Below are positions 8,641-18,801 of a DNA stretch of 64,000 bases, in pieces (positions within the stretch are counted from its first letter, which is position 1; every line of letters begins with the position of its first letter). Source of the DNA: Anaerolineae bacterium (GTDB lineage Bacteria > Chloroflexota > Anaerolineae > Promineifilales > Promineifilaceae); the NCBI GenBank assembly GCA_023384415.1, contig JAHDWJ010000028.1, forward strand, positions 1 through 64,000. Direction: 5' to 3'. Both the position numbers and the translations under genes were made by a program. Under the pieces are notes generated by a model. The model worked only from the letters and a program-made list of their open reading frames with translations. It was not told the origin of the DNA and did not search any database.

Positions 8641-8925
8641 TATCAATTGTGCTAAAAAGCACAAACCCTTCTTTGGGTATTCTGCCCGTTGCCCATACCC
8701 CCTTAAAACGGCATACTGTAAAGATGTAACCGGGGATAGATGAACAACTACCTCTGGTCACGCCTGATTTCCGATCATCGTAGATCGGCTTCTTAACCAT
8801 TCACCAATCAGCCCATAATGTGCTAGTGGCAGGATAGGGAGAGGGGGAGACACGGAGACAAGGGGACACGGGGAGAGCAAACTCGCCCACTCGCTTACTT
8901 GCAGCTATTTCGGGGAGTACATGCT
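8641..8925. other. Gene-free stretch with low-complexity GGAGACA words
   Basis: No credible coding frame was found. From about 8838 there are repeating words (GGGAGAGGGGGAGACACGG and ACTCGCCCACTCGC) of the same kind as the other intergenic repeats. GGGGAG at 8912-8917 is the ribosome-binding site of the following gene. Confidence 0.5.
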
Positions 8926-9840
8926 ATGAACATGACTGATTTTGGCGCGGCCGTAGATGATTTTAGACGTGCCCGCCGCCAGGCCGCTGTTGAAGCCATT
9001 TTCGCCACCTTTACCGGGGCGTCGCTAGATTTACTTTCGTATGAGGAAGTGCGCCAACTGCTGCGGCCGCAAGGCCAGATTGAACGCGGGTTACAGGACA
9101 TCCCCCTGGAAGCCATCGTCGGCAGTGTGGGGCGGTACCGGGATTTCACCCGCACCTTTTTGCCCCGCCATGATGGGGATGCCAACCGTTGGGCCCAAGT
9201 AAAAGTAGCCCTGGTAGCCGAGGGGCTTCCCCCTATCTCCGTTTACCAAATCGGGGAAGTCTACTTTGTGCGCGATGGTAATCACCGGGTCTCCATCGCC
9301 CGGCAGATGGGGAATAAAACGATTGAAGCGTATGTGACTGAGGTCAAGATAGCCGTCCCCCTGGCCCCAGATGTGCAGCCAGATGAACTGATTCTGAAAG
9401 CGGAATATGCCGCCTTTTTAGCTGAAACCCGATTGGATGTGTCGCGGCCGCAAGCCAATCTCAGCCTCACCTCTCCTGGCCGTTACCCCCTGTTCCTGGA
9501 ACATATCGAAGTCCATCGCTACTTCATGGGGGTTGAGCAGCAGCGGGAAATTCCTTATCCCGAAGCGGTCAGCCATTGGTACGATGTTGTCTACCTACCC
9601 GTTGTTAGTTTGATGCAGGAATATGGGCTGCTAGATGAATTCCCTGAGCGCACCGAAGCTGACCTGTATGTCTGGTTAGCGGAACATCGGGCAGAATTGG
9701 AGCAAACAGGGGGGCACACGGTCCAACCAGATATGGCGGTGGCTCATCTGGCAGCTAAATTAGAGCAAGAAAAACCACCGGCCCTCATTCGCGCTTTGTG
9801 GCAAGCCATGAACCGGGTAGAAGCCACTTTACGCCGTTAG
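8926..9840 (+). CDS. ParB-like N-terminal-domain protein
   Basis: This protein has 304 residues from ATG 8926, with GGGGAG 8 bases upstream; a TTG at 8899 would add 9 residues. The central part has IGEVYFVRDGNHRVSIARQMG (about 115-136), the ParB/sulfiredoxin-fold signature with the NHR motif. It is preceded by a helical N-terminus and followed by an all-helical region with LYVWLAEHRAEL. Similar Chloroflexota proteins are annotated only as ParB-like or DUF4032-like. Function is unknown; nucleotide (CTP) binding is conceivable from the fold. It does not sit next to parA, so it is unlikely to be the chromosome partition ParB. Confidence 0.65.
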   Translation: MNMTDFGAAVDDFRRARRQAAVEAIFATFTGASLDLLSYEEVRQLLRPQGQIERGLQDIPLEAIVGSVGRYRDFTRTFLPRHDGDANRWAQVKVALVAEGLPPISVYQIGEVYFVRDGNHRVSIARQMGNKTIEAYVTEVKIAVPLAPDVQPDELILKAEYAAFLAETRLDVSRPQANLSLTSPGRYPLFLEHIEVHRYFMGVEQQREIPYPEAVSHWYDVVYLPVVSLMQEYGLLDEFPERTEADLYVWLAEHRAELEQTGGHTVQPDMAVAHLAAKLEQEKPPALIRALWQAMNRVEATLRR

Positions 9841-9852
9841 ACTCAATAGGGT

Positions 9853-9925
9853 TTTTATCCACAGATGTCACCGATGAACACAGATTTTTAAGCCATCGGT
9901 GAAAATCTATGTCATCTGGGGATCA
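9853..9925. repeat. Inverted repeat between convergent genes
   Basis: CAGATG...TCACCGAT on the left pairs with ATCGGTGA...CATCTG on the right, around GAACACAGATTTTTAAGCC. This belongs to a widespread CCACAGATGAACACAGAT-type intergenic repeat. Another partial copy starts at 15718. It lies between convergent genes and may end both transcripts. Confidence 0.7.
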
Positions 9926-9972
9926 CTTTTTGTTTGCAGTAACGGATGATTCCAGGGTCAATTGGTGGCCCT

Positions 9973-12900
9973 TTATTTCCCTTGCTCAATCTGCAATTGC
10001 AGATGATCCGTTTGAGTGAGGAACCAGGGCATGTTAAAGCGGCTGAACTCGGCACGGGATTGGCGTAGAAGCTGCATGGCCGTCTCGCTGCGCCCCTGGC
10101 GCGCAAACAGCTCAGCCAGGTGATAGCGTGCGATGGCTTCGTGGGTATGCCCCTGACCAAAGCGGAACAGTTCCAGGCTGTGGCGCAGCTGCTCTTCGGC
10201 GATTTCCCAATTGGGCTGCGGCCGCGTCATTTGCAGCTTCCCCATCGCCTGGGCCACAAACGCCTGCCCCAACTGCTGCTGGGCCTGCTGCGCGGCCGCT
10301 AACAACTGTTCCCCTTCCCCCCACACCTCACTCCAGGGGCGGTGGCGCAGGCTGGCCTCTAACCAAAAAGCGCGAAACCCCTGATAAAGTGGCAGCGGGG
10401 CTCCCCCAGCGGCTGGCGATGCCGCCAGGTTCATACAAGTCTGCAAATGGCGCCATGCCTGCTCCTCATCCCCCTGATACAGATAGAGATACCCCAGTGC
10501 CCCATGGGCAATATAGATGGTGTGTAAATCATGGCGCGGGGTGGCAATTTCCAGGCAGCGGCGTAAAGATTCAACGGCGCGGGTGAAGCGGCCGCTCATG
10601 GCATAGCTGTACCCAACCACCATTAAGTTGGCGGCGGTACGGCTGGGCAGCCCCAACTGCTCAGCTAAATCCAGGCAGCGATCAAAATAGTTCTGTCCTT
10701 CGCGCCATTCCCCTTGCAAGGTGAGGGCCAGCCCATTAAAAGCCAGGGACCCGGCCAACAGCTCCCAATCCTGGTACGTTTCCGCCAGGATGATGCCCTT
10801 GCCTAACATCGCGGCCGCGTCCCCGTATTTGCCCACAATACAGGAGACCCGCCCAAACAGGTTATAAGGCAGCACCAACAGCTCCTCTAACCCCAGCTTC
10901 TCAGCCATCCCCATGGAACGGCCCAAAAAGCTGAACGACAACCCGGTGCGGCCGCCCAAATAATGATACCCCCCCAGGCAGCTTAACATCTGGGCCAACC
11001 GCACCTCATCCCCAAGCTGCTCCGCCAGGGTCAACCCTTGCTGCAATAAAACCGGAATATTCTCCGTCGGCATAAAGACGGCTGCCCGTGACAGTTGGAA
11101 AATCGCATCTATCAACTGTTCCTGGTTAGCCTTTGAGGCGGGCAGCGTATTCAGGGCGGCAATCGCCTGCTCTAACAACTGCTTGGCTTCGGCATTGGCC
11201 CCGGTCAATAACGCCTGCTCCCCGGCCACCAGGGCATAATCTACCTCTTTCTGTCGGTCGCCCGCCTGTCCCCAATGATAGGCTAGCCGGGCCGCCAACA
11301 CCATTGGGGTGGCACTCAGCGATTCAATCGCCTGGGCGATACGCAGATGGTACGCCTGCTGCCGCTCTGGGGGCACCAGCAAAAGCAGCCCTTCACGCAG
11401 CTTATCATGGGCAAAACGATATTGATCCGACTCAATCTCCAGCACCGCGGCATTGAGACACCGGTCGAGCCAGCTTTCTAGCTCCACCTGGGGGGCCAAC
11501 TGCTGCAAAAGGGGCAAATCCAACTGGCGGCCGGCAATGGCGGCAATCTCTAACAACGCTTGATCGCGGGCGGAAATACGTTCTAGCCGGCGATGAACAA
11601 TCGCCTGCAACCCCCCGGTAATAATCTGGGCAGGCAGGGTCATTTGGGCGATGAGGTCCAACTGCCCGGCCGATTCGGCCAGGGCGCGGACAATTTCAAT
11701 AAGGAAGAATGGGTTGCCTTCAGTTTGCTTTTGCAGCAGGCGAATGAGATCGGGGCGGTAGCTAGCGGCCGCTAACATGGCCGTCGTCAACGCCGTAATC
11801 CCCTGGGTGTCCAACCGCTCCAGGGGAAGGTGTTGTACCTGGGGCAGCGCGGCGGGCAAATCGGGCCGCTCATCGGAGCGGTAGGTGGCCAGGATGAGGA
11901 GCGGGTGTTGGCTGGCTATCTGGCTGAGGTAATCGAGCAGGGCCACGCTGTTCTCACCCACACTGTGCATATCTTCTAAAATGAGCAGCAGCGGGTTGGT
12001 TTGCCGTTGGATCAGATCACCAATGGTCTGGAACAATCGCTTTTGCGCCTCTTGGGGTGGGGCCGGGGGGGGATCATCTACTTCGTATTGGAGCAAGCTG
12101 CTGATGTCGGGCAGCAGCGGTTTGAGGATGCTGGCTTCTTCCAGAGCAATATCTGGGGTGAAGCTCAACCAGCGTAAAATATCGTGCCACACCTGGTAAG
12201 CGGCCGCGCCCATTTGCACAACCTGACCGCGCAGCACGGTGACACCCTGAACCAGGGCCTGGGTACGCAGTTCGTCTACCAGGCGGGATTTGCCAATCCC
12301 GCTCTCCCCACCGATAAGCCAGGCAGAGCCGTGCCCGGCGATGGCCTGCTCCAGGACGGTGCGTAAATGGTCGAAGGGCTGTTCGCGGCCGCAAAAAGGA
12401 GCCGTTTGTAGATAACTTTCCCGGATTTCCTGGGTTTCTGGGGGGAGCGGGTACTCAGCGGCCGCACACAAATCAGGCAGGAGCGCGGCCGCGTCCCGGT
12501 AACGGTGCTGTGGGTTCTTGGCCAGCAGCCGCTCCAGCAGCTGCCCCAGCGGGGATGGCAGGCCAACCGAACTGATGGGCGCCGGCCTGTGCAAAATATC
12601 CAGGAGCATCTGGGTCATATTTTCATTTTGGAACGGGTGCCGTTCAGTAAACAGCTCGTAAGCCAAAATACCCAGAGCATACAGATCGCTGCCCGGCGTC
12701 GGCGACTGCTCCTGGAACAGCTCTGGGGCCATATAGGCCAATGTGCCCGCCGTTGTCGAAGCTGGTGTATTAGGATCCGCCCGATCTACCAGCGATAGGC
12801 CGAAATCCAACACCTTGACCTGCCCCTCCACTACCATCACATTGCCCGGCTTCAGGTCGCGGTGAATAATCCCTCGGCGGTGCAGGTAAGCCAGGGCCTG

Positions 12901-13284
12901 GGTCAACTGTACCAGCAAATCAAGCTGAATTTTAAGCGGCTGCCCCAGCCCGGCTTGTAACAACGTTTGCGGATAACGGAGCAGCTCCATGGTGAAATAG
13001 GGCTGGCGTGTTTCATCAAACCCATAATCTAACACGCTGACGATGTTGGGGTGGCGCAGTGAGGCCAGGGTCTTAAACTCCTGGGCCAGAGCCAACTGTT
13101 TGTCCGTATCTACCAGCCGTTTGGTTTCCGGGCGAGAGCCAGTCATCACCTGCTTCAAGGCAACTTGCTGCCCGGTCAGCCGATCCATCGCCCGGTAGAC
13201 AACCCCCATTCCCCCTGTGCCAATGCGCTCACGGAGAATGTAACGTCTGCCGATGGGGGGGATATTTAGCGGGGCGGTGGACAT
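9973..13284 (-). CDS. Ser/Thr protein kinase fused to AAA ATPase and TPR region
   Basis: This 1103-residue protein begins with a complete PknB-type kinase domain (about 15-280): glycine loop GTGGMGVVY, HRDLKPGN catalytic loop, DFGLS, and APE in AYMAPELF. A P-loop ATPase follows with Walker A GESGIGKS (about 325) and Walker B LLLILEDMH (about 434). A long TPR-like helical region runs to the end. It is a cytosolic signalling protein, since no membrane helix is present. The architecture matches large kinase/ATPase/TPR regulators common in filamentous Chloroflexota, Cyanobacteria and Myxococcota. The gene carries ten copies of GCGGCCGC. Confidence 0.9.
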   Translation of the reverse strand: MSTAPLNIPPIGRRYILRERIGTGGMGVVYRAMDRLTGQQVALKQVMTGSRPETKRLVDTDKQLALAQEFKTLASLRHPNIVSVLDYGFDETRQPYFTMELLRYPQTLLQAGLGQPLKIQLDLLVQLTQALAYLHRRGIIHRDLKPGNVMVVEGQVKVLDFGLSLVDRADPNTPASTTAGTLAYMAPELFQEQSPTPGSDLYALGILAYELFTERHPFQNENMTQMLLDILHRPAPISSVGLPSPLGQLLERLLAKNPQHRYRDAAALLPDLCAAAEYPLPPETQEIRESYLQTAPFCGREQPFDHLRTVLEQAIAGHGSAWLIGGESGIGKSRLVDELRTQALVQGVTVLRGQVVQMGAAAYQVWHDILRWLSFTPDIALEEASILKPLLPDISSLLQYEVDDPPPAPPQEAQKRLFQTIGDLIQRQTNPLLLILEDMHSVGENSVALLDYLSQIASQHPLLILATYRSDERPDLPAALPQVQHLPLERLDTQGITALTTAMLAAASYRPDLIRLLQKQTEGNPFFLIEIVRALAESAGQLDLIAQMTLPAQIITGGLQAIVHRRLERISARDQALLEIAAIAGRQLDLPLLQQLAPQVELESWLDRCLNAAVLEIESDQYRFAHDKLREGLLLLVPPERQQAYHLRIAQAIESLSATPMVLAARLAYHWGQAGDRQKEVDYALVAGEQALLTGANAEAKQLLEQAIAALNTLPASKANQEQLIDAIFQLSRAAVFMPTENIPVLLQQGLTLAEQLGDEVRLAQMLSCLGGYHYLGGRTGLSFSFLGRSMGMAEKLGLEELLVLPYNLFGRVSCIVGKYGDAAAMLGKGIILAETYQDWELLAGSLAFNGLALTLQGEWREGQNYFDRCLDLAEQLGLPSRTAANLMVVGYSYAMSGRFTRAVESLRRCLEIATPRHDLHTIYIAHGALGYLYLYQGDEEQAWRHLQTCMNLAASPAAGGAPLPLYQGFRAFWLEASLRHRPWSEVWGEGEQLLAAAQQAQQQLGQAFVAQAMGKLQMTRPQPNWEIAEEQLRHSLELFRFGQGHTHEAIARYHLAELFARQGRSETAMQLLRQSRAEFSRFNMPWFLTQTDHLQLQIEQGK

Positions 13285-13324
13285 GGGGAGATTGAGAGAT
13301 TAAGAGGCTGGAGACTAACGACTG

Positions 13325-14515
13325 CTAACTGCCAGCTGCTAACTGCGACGGCAATACCGGCTCTACTAATAAACGCTTAAACAAGGGGGTTTTGTCCCCA
13401 TTACTGGCGTTTGCAATGAGTTGGTACCCCTCGGTATAGGTGAAGATGTAGCTGCGGAAAAGGGGGTTGCTGAGGAAACGAAACGATTGCTGCGCCCGTT
13501 TGGGATTGACCAGGCCGTAACTCTGGATGTATTCGATGGTCTGGGGTTGGTTAAGCTGGCCGGTGTGATAAAGAATGGCGGCGTTGCTGCTAACGCCGCG
13601 TAACCCTTTGCCCGCTTCATGTTTACGGCGTAACTGTTCGCCGGTGACATCAAAAATGCCGGCCGCCGGTAACACCATCTGGGCGATATAGTCATGGGCG
13701 GTGTCGCCGGGAAAGATGATCTCTTGGGCGGTGGTGGCGATTCCTTCAGCGATGACGGCGGCCGGGGAATGGAGCAGGAAGCTGCCGAATTCGGCGTACC
13801 CTTTTTCTTTGAGCAGATATTTCTCTTTGAGTTGATGTTCGGTGTGGTGGCCGGGGTACCCTTCGTGGGCCATGGTGGTGAGCAGCCCCAGGGCCGAGGT
13901 GGGCAGATCGGTGTTGAATTCAACCAGGGAGCGGCCGCTGCCCAGATACCAGTTGTATGCCCCCCACGGTTGGTTTTGGGTCAGGCGCAATTCGATGGCT
14001 TCTCCTTCTACCAACTCGACAAAATGGCGGGTGCGGCCGCGAGCCTCTTCCAGGGTCATCTCCAGCAGGGGTAGGGCTTTTTCGGTGGGAATCTCAAACC
14101 GTTTTCGGTCCGCTTCCAGCCGGTCGGCCAGGGGGCCGCGTCCGGGCATCACTGTGTCTAGTTCTCGGTGCGCGGCCGCGAACACCGCTTCATCGGTCAG
14201 TTCCGGGTGGATGTCATACAGCCGCTGCACCTCTTCCAGGTACGGGAATGTTTCCCCGGCGAGCATTTGCAGGGTACATTCGATGGCCCGCAGCTCCGCC
14301 GTCAGATAAGCTTGGCGGGCCGGGTCTTCGCTGGGAATAGTGGCCTGTAACTGGGCCAGGTCATCCTGGAGCGCGGCCGCGTCCTTCTTCTCTCCCCCCT
14401 CAATTTCCGTCTTCAACGGGGCCGGGCCAAGATAAGCATCCACATAACCAGGGATATGTTTCTCAATTTCCAGGGTCAGGCTCAGATACGCCCGCCCAAA
14501 TGAATCTAACTGCAT
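13325..14515 (-). CDS. DUF885-like metallopeptidase candidate
   Basis: This protein has 396 residues from ATG 14515, preceded by GGAG; the frame continues to 14608 through a repeat. The key motif is AHEGYPGHHTEH (about residue 222), the HExxxGH-like zinc site seen in DUF885 proteins (gluzincin-like peptidases). A later AVIAEGIATTAQE provides an additional acidic ligand. No signal peptide is seen, so it is probably cytosolic. The substrate is unknown. It lies 40 bases downstream of the kinase start on the same strand. The 5' flank (14521-14555) is a GAAACTAGAAACTC repeat resembling the one at 1342-1361. Confidence 0.7.
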   Translation of the reverse strand: MQLDSFGRAYLSLTLEIEKHIPGYVDAYLGPAPLKTEIEGGEKKDAAALQDDLAQLQATIPSEDPARQAYLTAELRAIECTLQMLAGETFPYLEEVQRLYDIHPELTDEAVFAAAHRELDTVMPGRGPLADRLEADRKRFEIPTEKALPLLEMTLEEARGRTRHFVELVEGEAIELRLTQNQPWGAYNWYLGSGRSLVEFNTDLPTSALGLLTTMAHEGYPGHHTEHQLKEKYLLKEKGYAEFGSFLLHSPAAVIAEGIATTAQEIIFPGDTAHDYIAQMVLPAAGIFDVTGEQLRRKHEAGKGLRGVSSNAAILYHTGQLNQPQTIEYIQSYGLVNPKRAQQSFRFLSNPLFRSYIFTYTEGYQLIANASNGDKTPLFKRLLVEPVLPSQLAAGS

Positions 14516-14948
14516 AAAAGACTCCATGAGTTTTGAGTTTCTAGTTTCGAGTTCCAATGGTACCTTACAAATCCCTGACCGCAGCCGACCGTTGGCCGGC
14601 CGCCCCACCGCTATCCAAAATTCGTTCCTTCCTCAAATTCGCTGTTGTCAGCCTAAACCTGGTTAAAATTGCGGCTTGATTTGCCAGCCATTGACGATTG
14701 GGAGTAGGTTTTTTAGAATTGACAGGCAAGGCATGGTGCATAAGAACACCACGAATGAGCAGGATTAGCGGATTTATTAGCCCCAGAACAATCCGTAAAT
14801 CCGGTAAATCCGCGTTCTCCTCATCTGGGTTGGCTATGAGAACCCCACAAGATACAATCCCTCTATCCGTGTTCCTGCCTATCTGTTTTTAACCACCTGC
14901 CTAGAACCACACCCATCACCAACCTAAAATCGTCAATCCAAATCGTCC
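14516..14948. other. 433-bp intergenic region with dispersed repeats
   Basis: No gene was found. The left end (14521-14555) has repeated GTTTCTAGTTTCGAGTTCC words. From 14755 to 14845 there is a GGATTAGCGGATTTATT...AATCCGTAAATCCGG...CCGCGTTC element, an imperfect inverted repeat related to 15466-15535 and 15617-15645. The promoter of the divergent genes should lie here, but no clear one was identified. Confidence 0.5.
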
Positions 14949-15458
14949 ATGAAAGAAACCCACAAATATTATCCCCTCTATCATCATTTGTGCCAAAGCG
15001 AACAGCCGGAATTAACGCTGACGTTGACTGAGATACAGGCGATGCTGGCGACCCCTCTGCCCCCCTCAGCCTGGAAGCAGCGGTCATGGTGGAGTAATCG
15101 CAGCCAGGGGGCCTGGCAGGCGGCCGCGTGGCTGGAAGCTGAGTTTAAGGTGACGAAGATAGATTTGGAGAGCGGCCGCGTCACTTTCCGCAAAAAGGGG
15201 ATCATCTACAACATCCCCCAGGTGCATAAAGAAGGGGAAATTATTTTATGGGATGGGAAGCTGGTTAAAGCGTTACGGGATCAGTTGGGGCTGTCCCAGA
15301 TTGAGTTGGCCAAAAAATTAGGCATGCGCCACGCCACCATCAGCGAATGGGAGACCGGCCTCTACACCCCCAAACGCTCCACCTCAAAATTCCTGACCCT
15401 CTTTGCCAAAGAATCTGGCTTTACCTATAACACCGAGCCAGAAAGAGATGATGCCTGA
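14949..15458 (+). CDS. DUF7662-like domain plus XRE-family HTH regulator
   Basis: This 169-residue protein has an N-terminal segment (about 7-62) with YYPLYHHL, LTLTEIQAML, LPPSAWKQRSWWSN and WLEAEFKV, the pattern of the small DUF7662 domain. The C-terminal 65 residues form a lambda-repressor-type helix-turn-helix (LRDQLGLSQIELAKKLG...ISEWETG). It is probably a DNA-binding regulator. No obvious palindromic operator was seen upstream, and its targets are unknown. It is flanked on both sides by repeat-rich gaps. Confidence 0.75.
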   Translation: MKETHKYYPLYHHLCQSEQPELTLTLTEIQAMLATPLPPSAWKQRSWWSNRSQGAWQAAAWLEAEFKVTKIDLESGRVTFRKKGIIYNIPQVHKEGEIILWDGKLVKALRDQLGLSQIELAKKLGMRHATISEWETGLYTPKRSTSKFLTLFAKESGFTYNTEPERDDA

Positions 15459-15810
15459 ATTAGAACACGGATCAACAGGATTAACGGATTTACCTGCTCT
15501 GGAAAAATCCATAAATCCTGAAAATCCGTGTTCCCCTTCCCCGTGGCCGCCTCTCCTGGTGGCATAGTCAGGAAACCCGCCACAAACCTGGAATACCAAG
15601 AAGATAGTGGAAAAATAATCCGTAAATCCTAAAAATCCGTGTTCCCTCTATCCATGATTGCCCCCCACCATAAATAACCCTGCCCGGCCTGTCGAATAAA
15701 CGCTACAAAAATTGTTATCCACAGATGTACCACAATAAGTTCCGGCCAGACCAGGCTAACGAAAGTTAGGCACGGTCTCTACCTTGAGAAAGTAGCCATA
15801 AACAAGGGGA
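15459..15810. repeat. Intergenic region with AACACGGAT/AATCCGTGTT repeat elements
   Basis: GAACACGGATCAACAGGATTAACGG (from 15466) faces AATCCTGAAAATCCGTGTTC (ending near 15534), giving a long imperfect hairpin. A half copy lies at 15617-15645, and a TTATCCACAGATG word is at 15715. No gene was found here. Confidence 0.7.
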
Positions 15811-15816
15811 ATGATT

Positions 15817-16002
15817 ATGGTCAAAGTTGTAACTATAAAATTTACGCTTGACGGCTTTCAATTTATGATTGGCAAAACGCCGGATTGGAGCGGCAAGGCA
15901 AAGGAATCTTCCAGAGGCGTCATACCACCACAGGAATCGCCTGGCGCGGCCGCAGCCCGCTGCGGTCGTCATATTTTATGGGGGCGCAGACATAGATCAT
16001 GA
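15817..16002 (+). CDS. Possible small protein or gene fragment
   Basis: This 61-residue frame starts MVKVVTIKFTLDGFQFMIGK, preceded by AAGGGGA at good spacing. After residue 25 the composition becomes unspecific, and it reads through a GCGGCCGC copy. It could be a short real protein or the front of a lost gene. I do not recognise it. Confidence 0.25.
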   Translation: MVKVVTIKFTLDGFQFMIGKTPDWSGKAKESSRGVIPPQESPGAAAARCGRHILWGRRHRS

Positions 16003-16005
16003 GTA

Positions 16006-16075
16006 ACTATTCACCGCCAAGACGCAAAGAACACAAAGAATTTGAGTAATTTCTTGGCGTTCTTAGCGTCTTAGT
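16006..16075. repeat. Imperfect inverted repeat CACCGCCAAGACGCAAAG
   Basis: TTCACCGCCAAGACGCAAAG...AAGAATTTGAG faces TTTCTTGGCGTTCTTAGCGTC...GTGG, forming a hairpin of about 65 bases. Relatives lie at 31534-31612 and 35562-35640. Confidence 0.8.
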
Positions 16076-16121
16076 GGTTCCATATCCAGAGAACCTGAAC
16101 AGTTACGATCATGAAACGTTT

Positions 16122-18620
16122 ATGGCAGCAGCACAGCCTGTAAAGCAAACAAACTTACCCCACTACTTAACCCCTTTTATCGGCCGTCAGCAGGAGATAG
16201 TCGAAATCCGCCACCTGCTGGTCGATCGGCGGCTAATCACCCTAACCGGACCGGGCGGTAGCGGCAAAACACGCCTGGCTGTAGAAGTCTTCACCAGTTT
16301 AGGGGAGGCCTTCCTCGACAACCGTTGGCTGGTACAGTTGGCTGACTTGGCCGAACCGGCACTTCTGCCCCAAACGGTGTCTGCTGCTTTAGGTGTGTGC
16401 GAACTGCCCGGTCAGACGACGTTAGAGACCATCGTCCATTTCCTCAACGGCCGCCGCGCTCTCCTGCTCCTCGATAACTGCGAACATCTGCTCGATGGCT
16501 GCGCCCACTTAGCCACCTACCTGCTGCAAAACTGTCCTGATTTGCATCTGCTGGCTACCAGCCGGGAAGCATTGGGCCTCCCCGGTGAGATTGTACGGCC
16601 AATGCTGACGTTAGAACTGCCCTCGCTGCACACCCAGCCGGACCTGGCTGTGCTTTCCCAGATAGAAGCGGTGGCTCTTTTTCTAGACCGGGCCACCGCC
16701 CTGGTGCCTGACTTTGCCTTGAATGACGCAAATGCAGCGGCCGTTAGCCAAATTTGCCGTTTGCTCGATGGCATGCCCCTGGCCATTGAACTGGCTGCCG
16801 CCCGTGTGTCCGTGCTCTCCGTTGGTCAGATTGCCGTCCGCCTGAATGACAGCCTGCACCTGTTGGCTGTTGGTCCCCGCCTGGCCCAACCCCGTCACCA
16901 AACGATGCACGCGGCTATTGATTGGAGTTACAACCTTCTCTCCGCGGCAGAGCAAACTCTCTGGCGCCGCCTCTCTGTCTTTCGCGGCCGCTTCTCTCTG
17001 GCAGCGGCGGAGGCGGTGAGCCGGTCTAAAGAGGATGAACAATCTTCATCCTTTTTAGACTTGCTCACCCAACTCGTTCACAAATCCCTGGTTGTGGTAG
17101 TGCGCGAATCGGGCGAAGCGCGTTATCGTTTGTTGGAACCGCTGCGGCAATACGCGGCCGAAAAGTTAGCAGCGGCGGGAGAAACGACCGTTTGCCAACA
17201 ACGCCATGGTCACTATTACCTGGTCTGGGCCGAACAACATGAAGCCAGACTGCGTGGCCCGGAGCAACAGGCGTACCTGGCGCAGTTCGAGGCCGGATAC
17301 CCCAACCTGCGTGCCGCTCTGGCCTGGTTATTGCGCGAACCACAAAGCGGAGAACCTGGGCTGCGGCTGGCTGTAGCCTTGGGGCCATATTGGTATATAC
17401 GCAATATGCTAACAGAAGGCCGCCGCTGGCTTGAAGAAGCTCTGGCCGGGTCAGCGTCGGCAACGCCCACGGTTATCCGCGGGCAGGCGTTTTTCTTTGC
17501 CTCTGTTCTTGCCTGGTTCCAAAGCGACATCCCGGCGGCCAGCAGGTACAGTGAAGAAAGTCACGCTATCGCCCGCTCTCTCGGGTATGCAGGACAGTGG
17601 GGAATCGCTTATACCTTAACGATGCTGGGCCAGACGGCACGTTTCCAGGGTGAAGAAGAGGCCGCGCTCCGTTATTTGCACCAAAGTGTGGCCTTGTTTC
17701 GCCGCTCCGGAGACCAGTGGGGTCTGGCGTTGGCCCTGGACAGCCTGGGCTCTGTCTCCCGGCAGATGGGCAACCTGGATGCTGATTATGCCGCCATTAG
17801 CGAAAGCCAGGCACTCTGGCGCGTCATTGGCGATCCCTGGGGACTGGCTCTTAACCGGCTCCAGTTTTTCGAGCGGGCCTGGGCGGAAGAGGCCCGGGCC
17901 ACAGCCCAAACGCTTTACGAGGAAAATAGGGCCATGCTCGAATCCCTGGGGTACTTCTGGCATCTGGCCAGTATGCACCAGGGCCTGGCTGAGTTGGCTT
18001 TAAGTCGTGAGGATCACATGACCGCCGCCAGCTACTACGGCAGTTGCCTGGCTTTGGCCCGACAAATGGGTAATGAAGTGCGAGAGGCGGCAGCTCTGGT
18101 TGGATTAAGCGCGGCCGCCCTGGGCCAGGGTCATCTGGCGGCAGCGATTGCCCACTGCCAGGTGGGGCTGCTTCTTTTTGAGAAACAACAGCGGCCGCTA
18201 ACAGCCGCCGCTTATCTGGAGCGTCTGGCAACGGTAGCTGAACGCACTGGTTTCAGCCATCCGGCCGCCCACTTACGATCTGCCGCGGCCGCTTTGCGTT
18301 CAACTACCGCTTCTGACCGGCTAACAGACCAGGGGGCCGCCTTCGCCGAGGCCCTGTCTGCCTTACAGCAGCTTACGCAAACGCCCCAACCTTCGACCAG
18401 CCCGGCAGCAGCCGTTACTCCCTATGACCTCACACCCCGTGAGCTAGAAATCCTACGCCTGGCGGCCGAAGGTTTAACCGATCCCCAAATTGCCGAACAC
18501 CTGGTCCTCAGCAAACGCACCGTCAGCGCCCATCTACATACTATCTACAGCAAGTTGGGCGTGGCCACACGCACCGCCGCTGCACGCCTGGCGCTGAAAC
18601 ACAATCTGCTGGACAAGTAG
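16122..18620 (+). CDS. LuxR-family regulator with NB-ARC-like ATPase and TPR region
   Basis: This protein has 832 residues from ATG 16122; a GTG at 16074 lies inside a repeat and is less likely. The ATPase has Walker A GPGGSGKT (about 44-51) and LLLLDNCEHLLDG (about 112-124), followed by a winged-helix-like region and TPR-like helices. A C-terminal LuxR/GerE helix-turn-helix (YDLTPRELEILRLAAEGLTD..., about 770-832) completes it. This is the AfsR/MalT-like STAND regulator architecture, an ATP-dependent transcription factor. The SnoaL-like and FAD monooxygenase genes follow on the same strand and are plausible targets. Confidence 0.85.
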   Translation: MAAAQPVKQTNLPHYLTPFIGRQQEIVEIRHLLVDRRLITLTGPGGSGKTRLAVEVFTSLGEAFLDNRWLVQLADLAEPALLPQTVSAALGVCELPGQTTLETIVHFLNGRRALLLLDNCEHLLDGCAHLATYLLQNCPDLHLLATSREALGLPGEIVRPMLTLELPSLHTQPDLAVLSQIEAVALFLDRATALVPDFALNDANAAAVSQICRLLDGMPLAIELAAARVSVLSVGQIAVRLNDSLHLLAVGPRLAQPRHQTMHAAIDWSYNLLSAAEQTLWRRLSVFRGRFSLAAAEAVSRSKEDEQSSSFLDLLTQLVHKSLVVVVRESGEARYRLLEPLRQYAAEKLAAAGETTVCQQRHGHYYLVWAEQHEARLRGPEQQAYLAQFEAGYPNLRAALAWLLREPQSGEPGLRLAVALGPYWYIRNMLTEGRRWLEEALAGSASATPTVIRGQAFFFASVLAWFQSDIPAASRYSEESHAIARSLGYAGQWGIAYTLTMLGQTARFQGEEEAALRYLHQSVALFRRSGDQWGLALALDSLGSVSRQMGNLDADYAAISESQALWRVIGDPWGLALNRLQFFERAWAEEARATAQTLYEENRAMLESLGYFWHLASMHQGLAELALSREDHMTAASYYGSCLALARQMGNEVREAAALVGLSAAALGQGHLAAAIAHCQVGLLLFEKQQRPLTAAAYLERLATVAERTGFSHPAAHLRSAAAALRSTTASDRLTDQGAAFAEALSALQQLTQTPQPSTSPAAAVTPYDLTPRELEILRLAAEGLTDPQIAEHLVLSKRTVSAHLHTIYSKLGVATRTAAARLALKHNLLDK

Positions 18621-18801
18621 CTGAACAATTATTCGGTACTACGCAACCTTACCTAACCGTCCCCATAAGAATATAAATAGCAAAGCCATCATCTTACCGA
18701 TGTGCCCACCATCAAATCTCCTTATCATAAGGTCAACTTATCAATTGCGGCCGCGACTTCAGTGGCCGCGCCACATATACACTTATAAGGAGAGTGATAC
18801 C

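Noticed and set aside
18116..18300. Cluster of three octamers as a local regulatory site
   Set aside because: Similar clusters occur within many genes, and nothing else marks the site.
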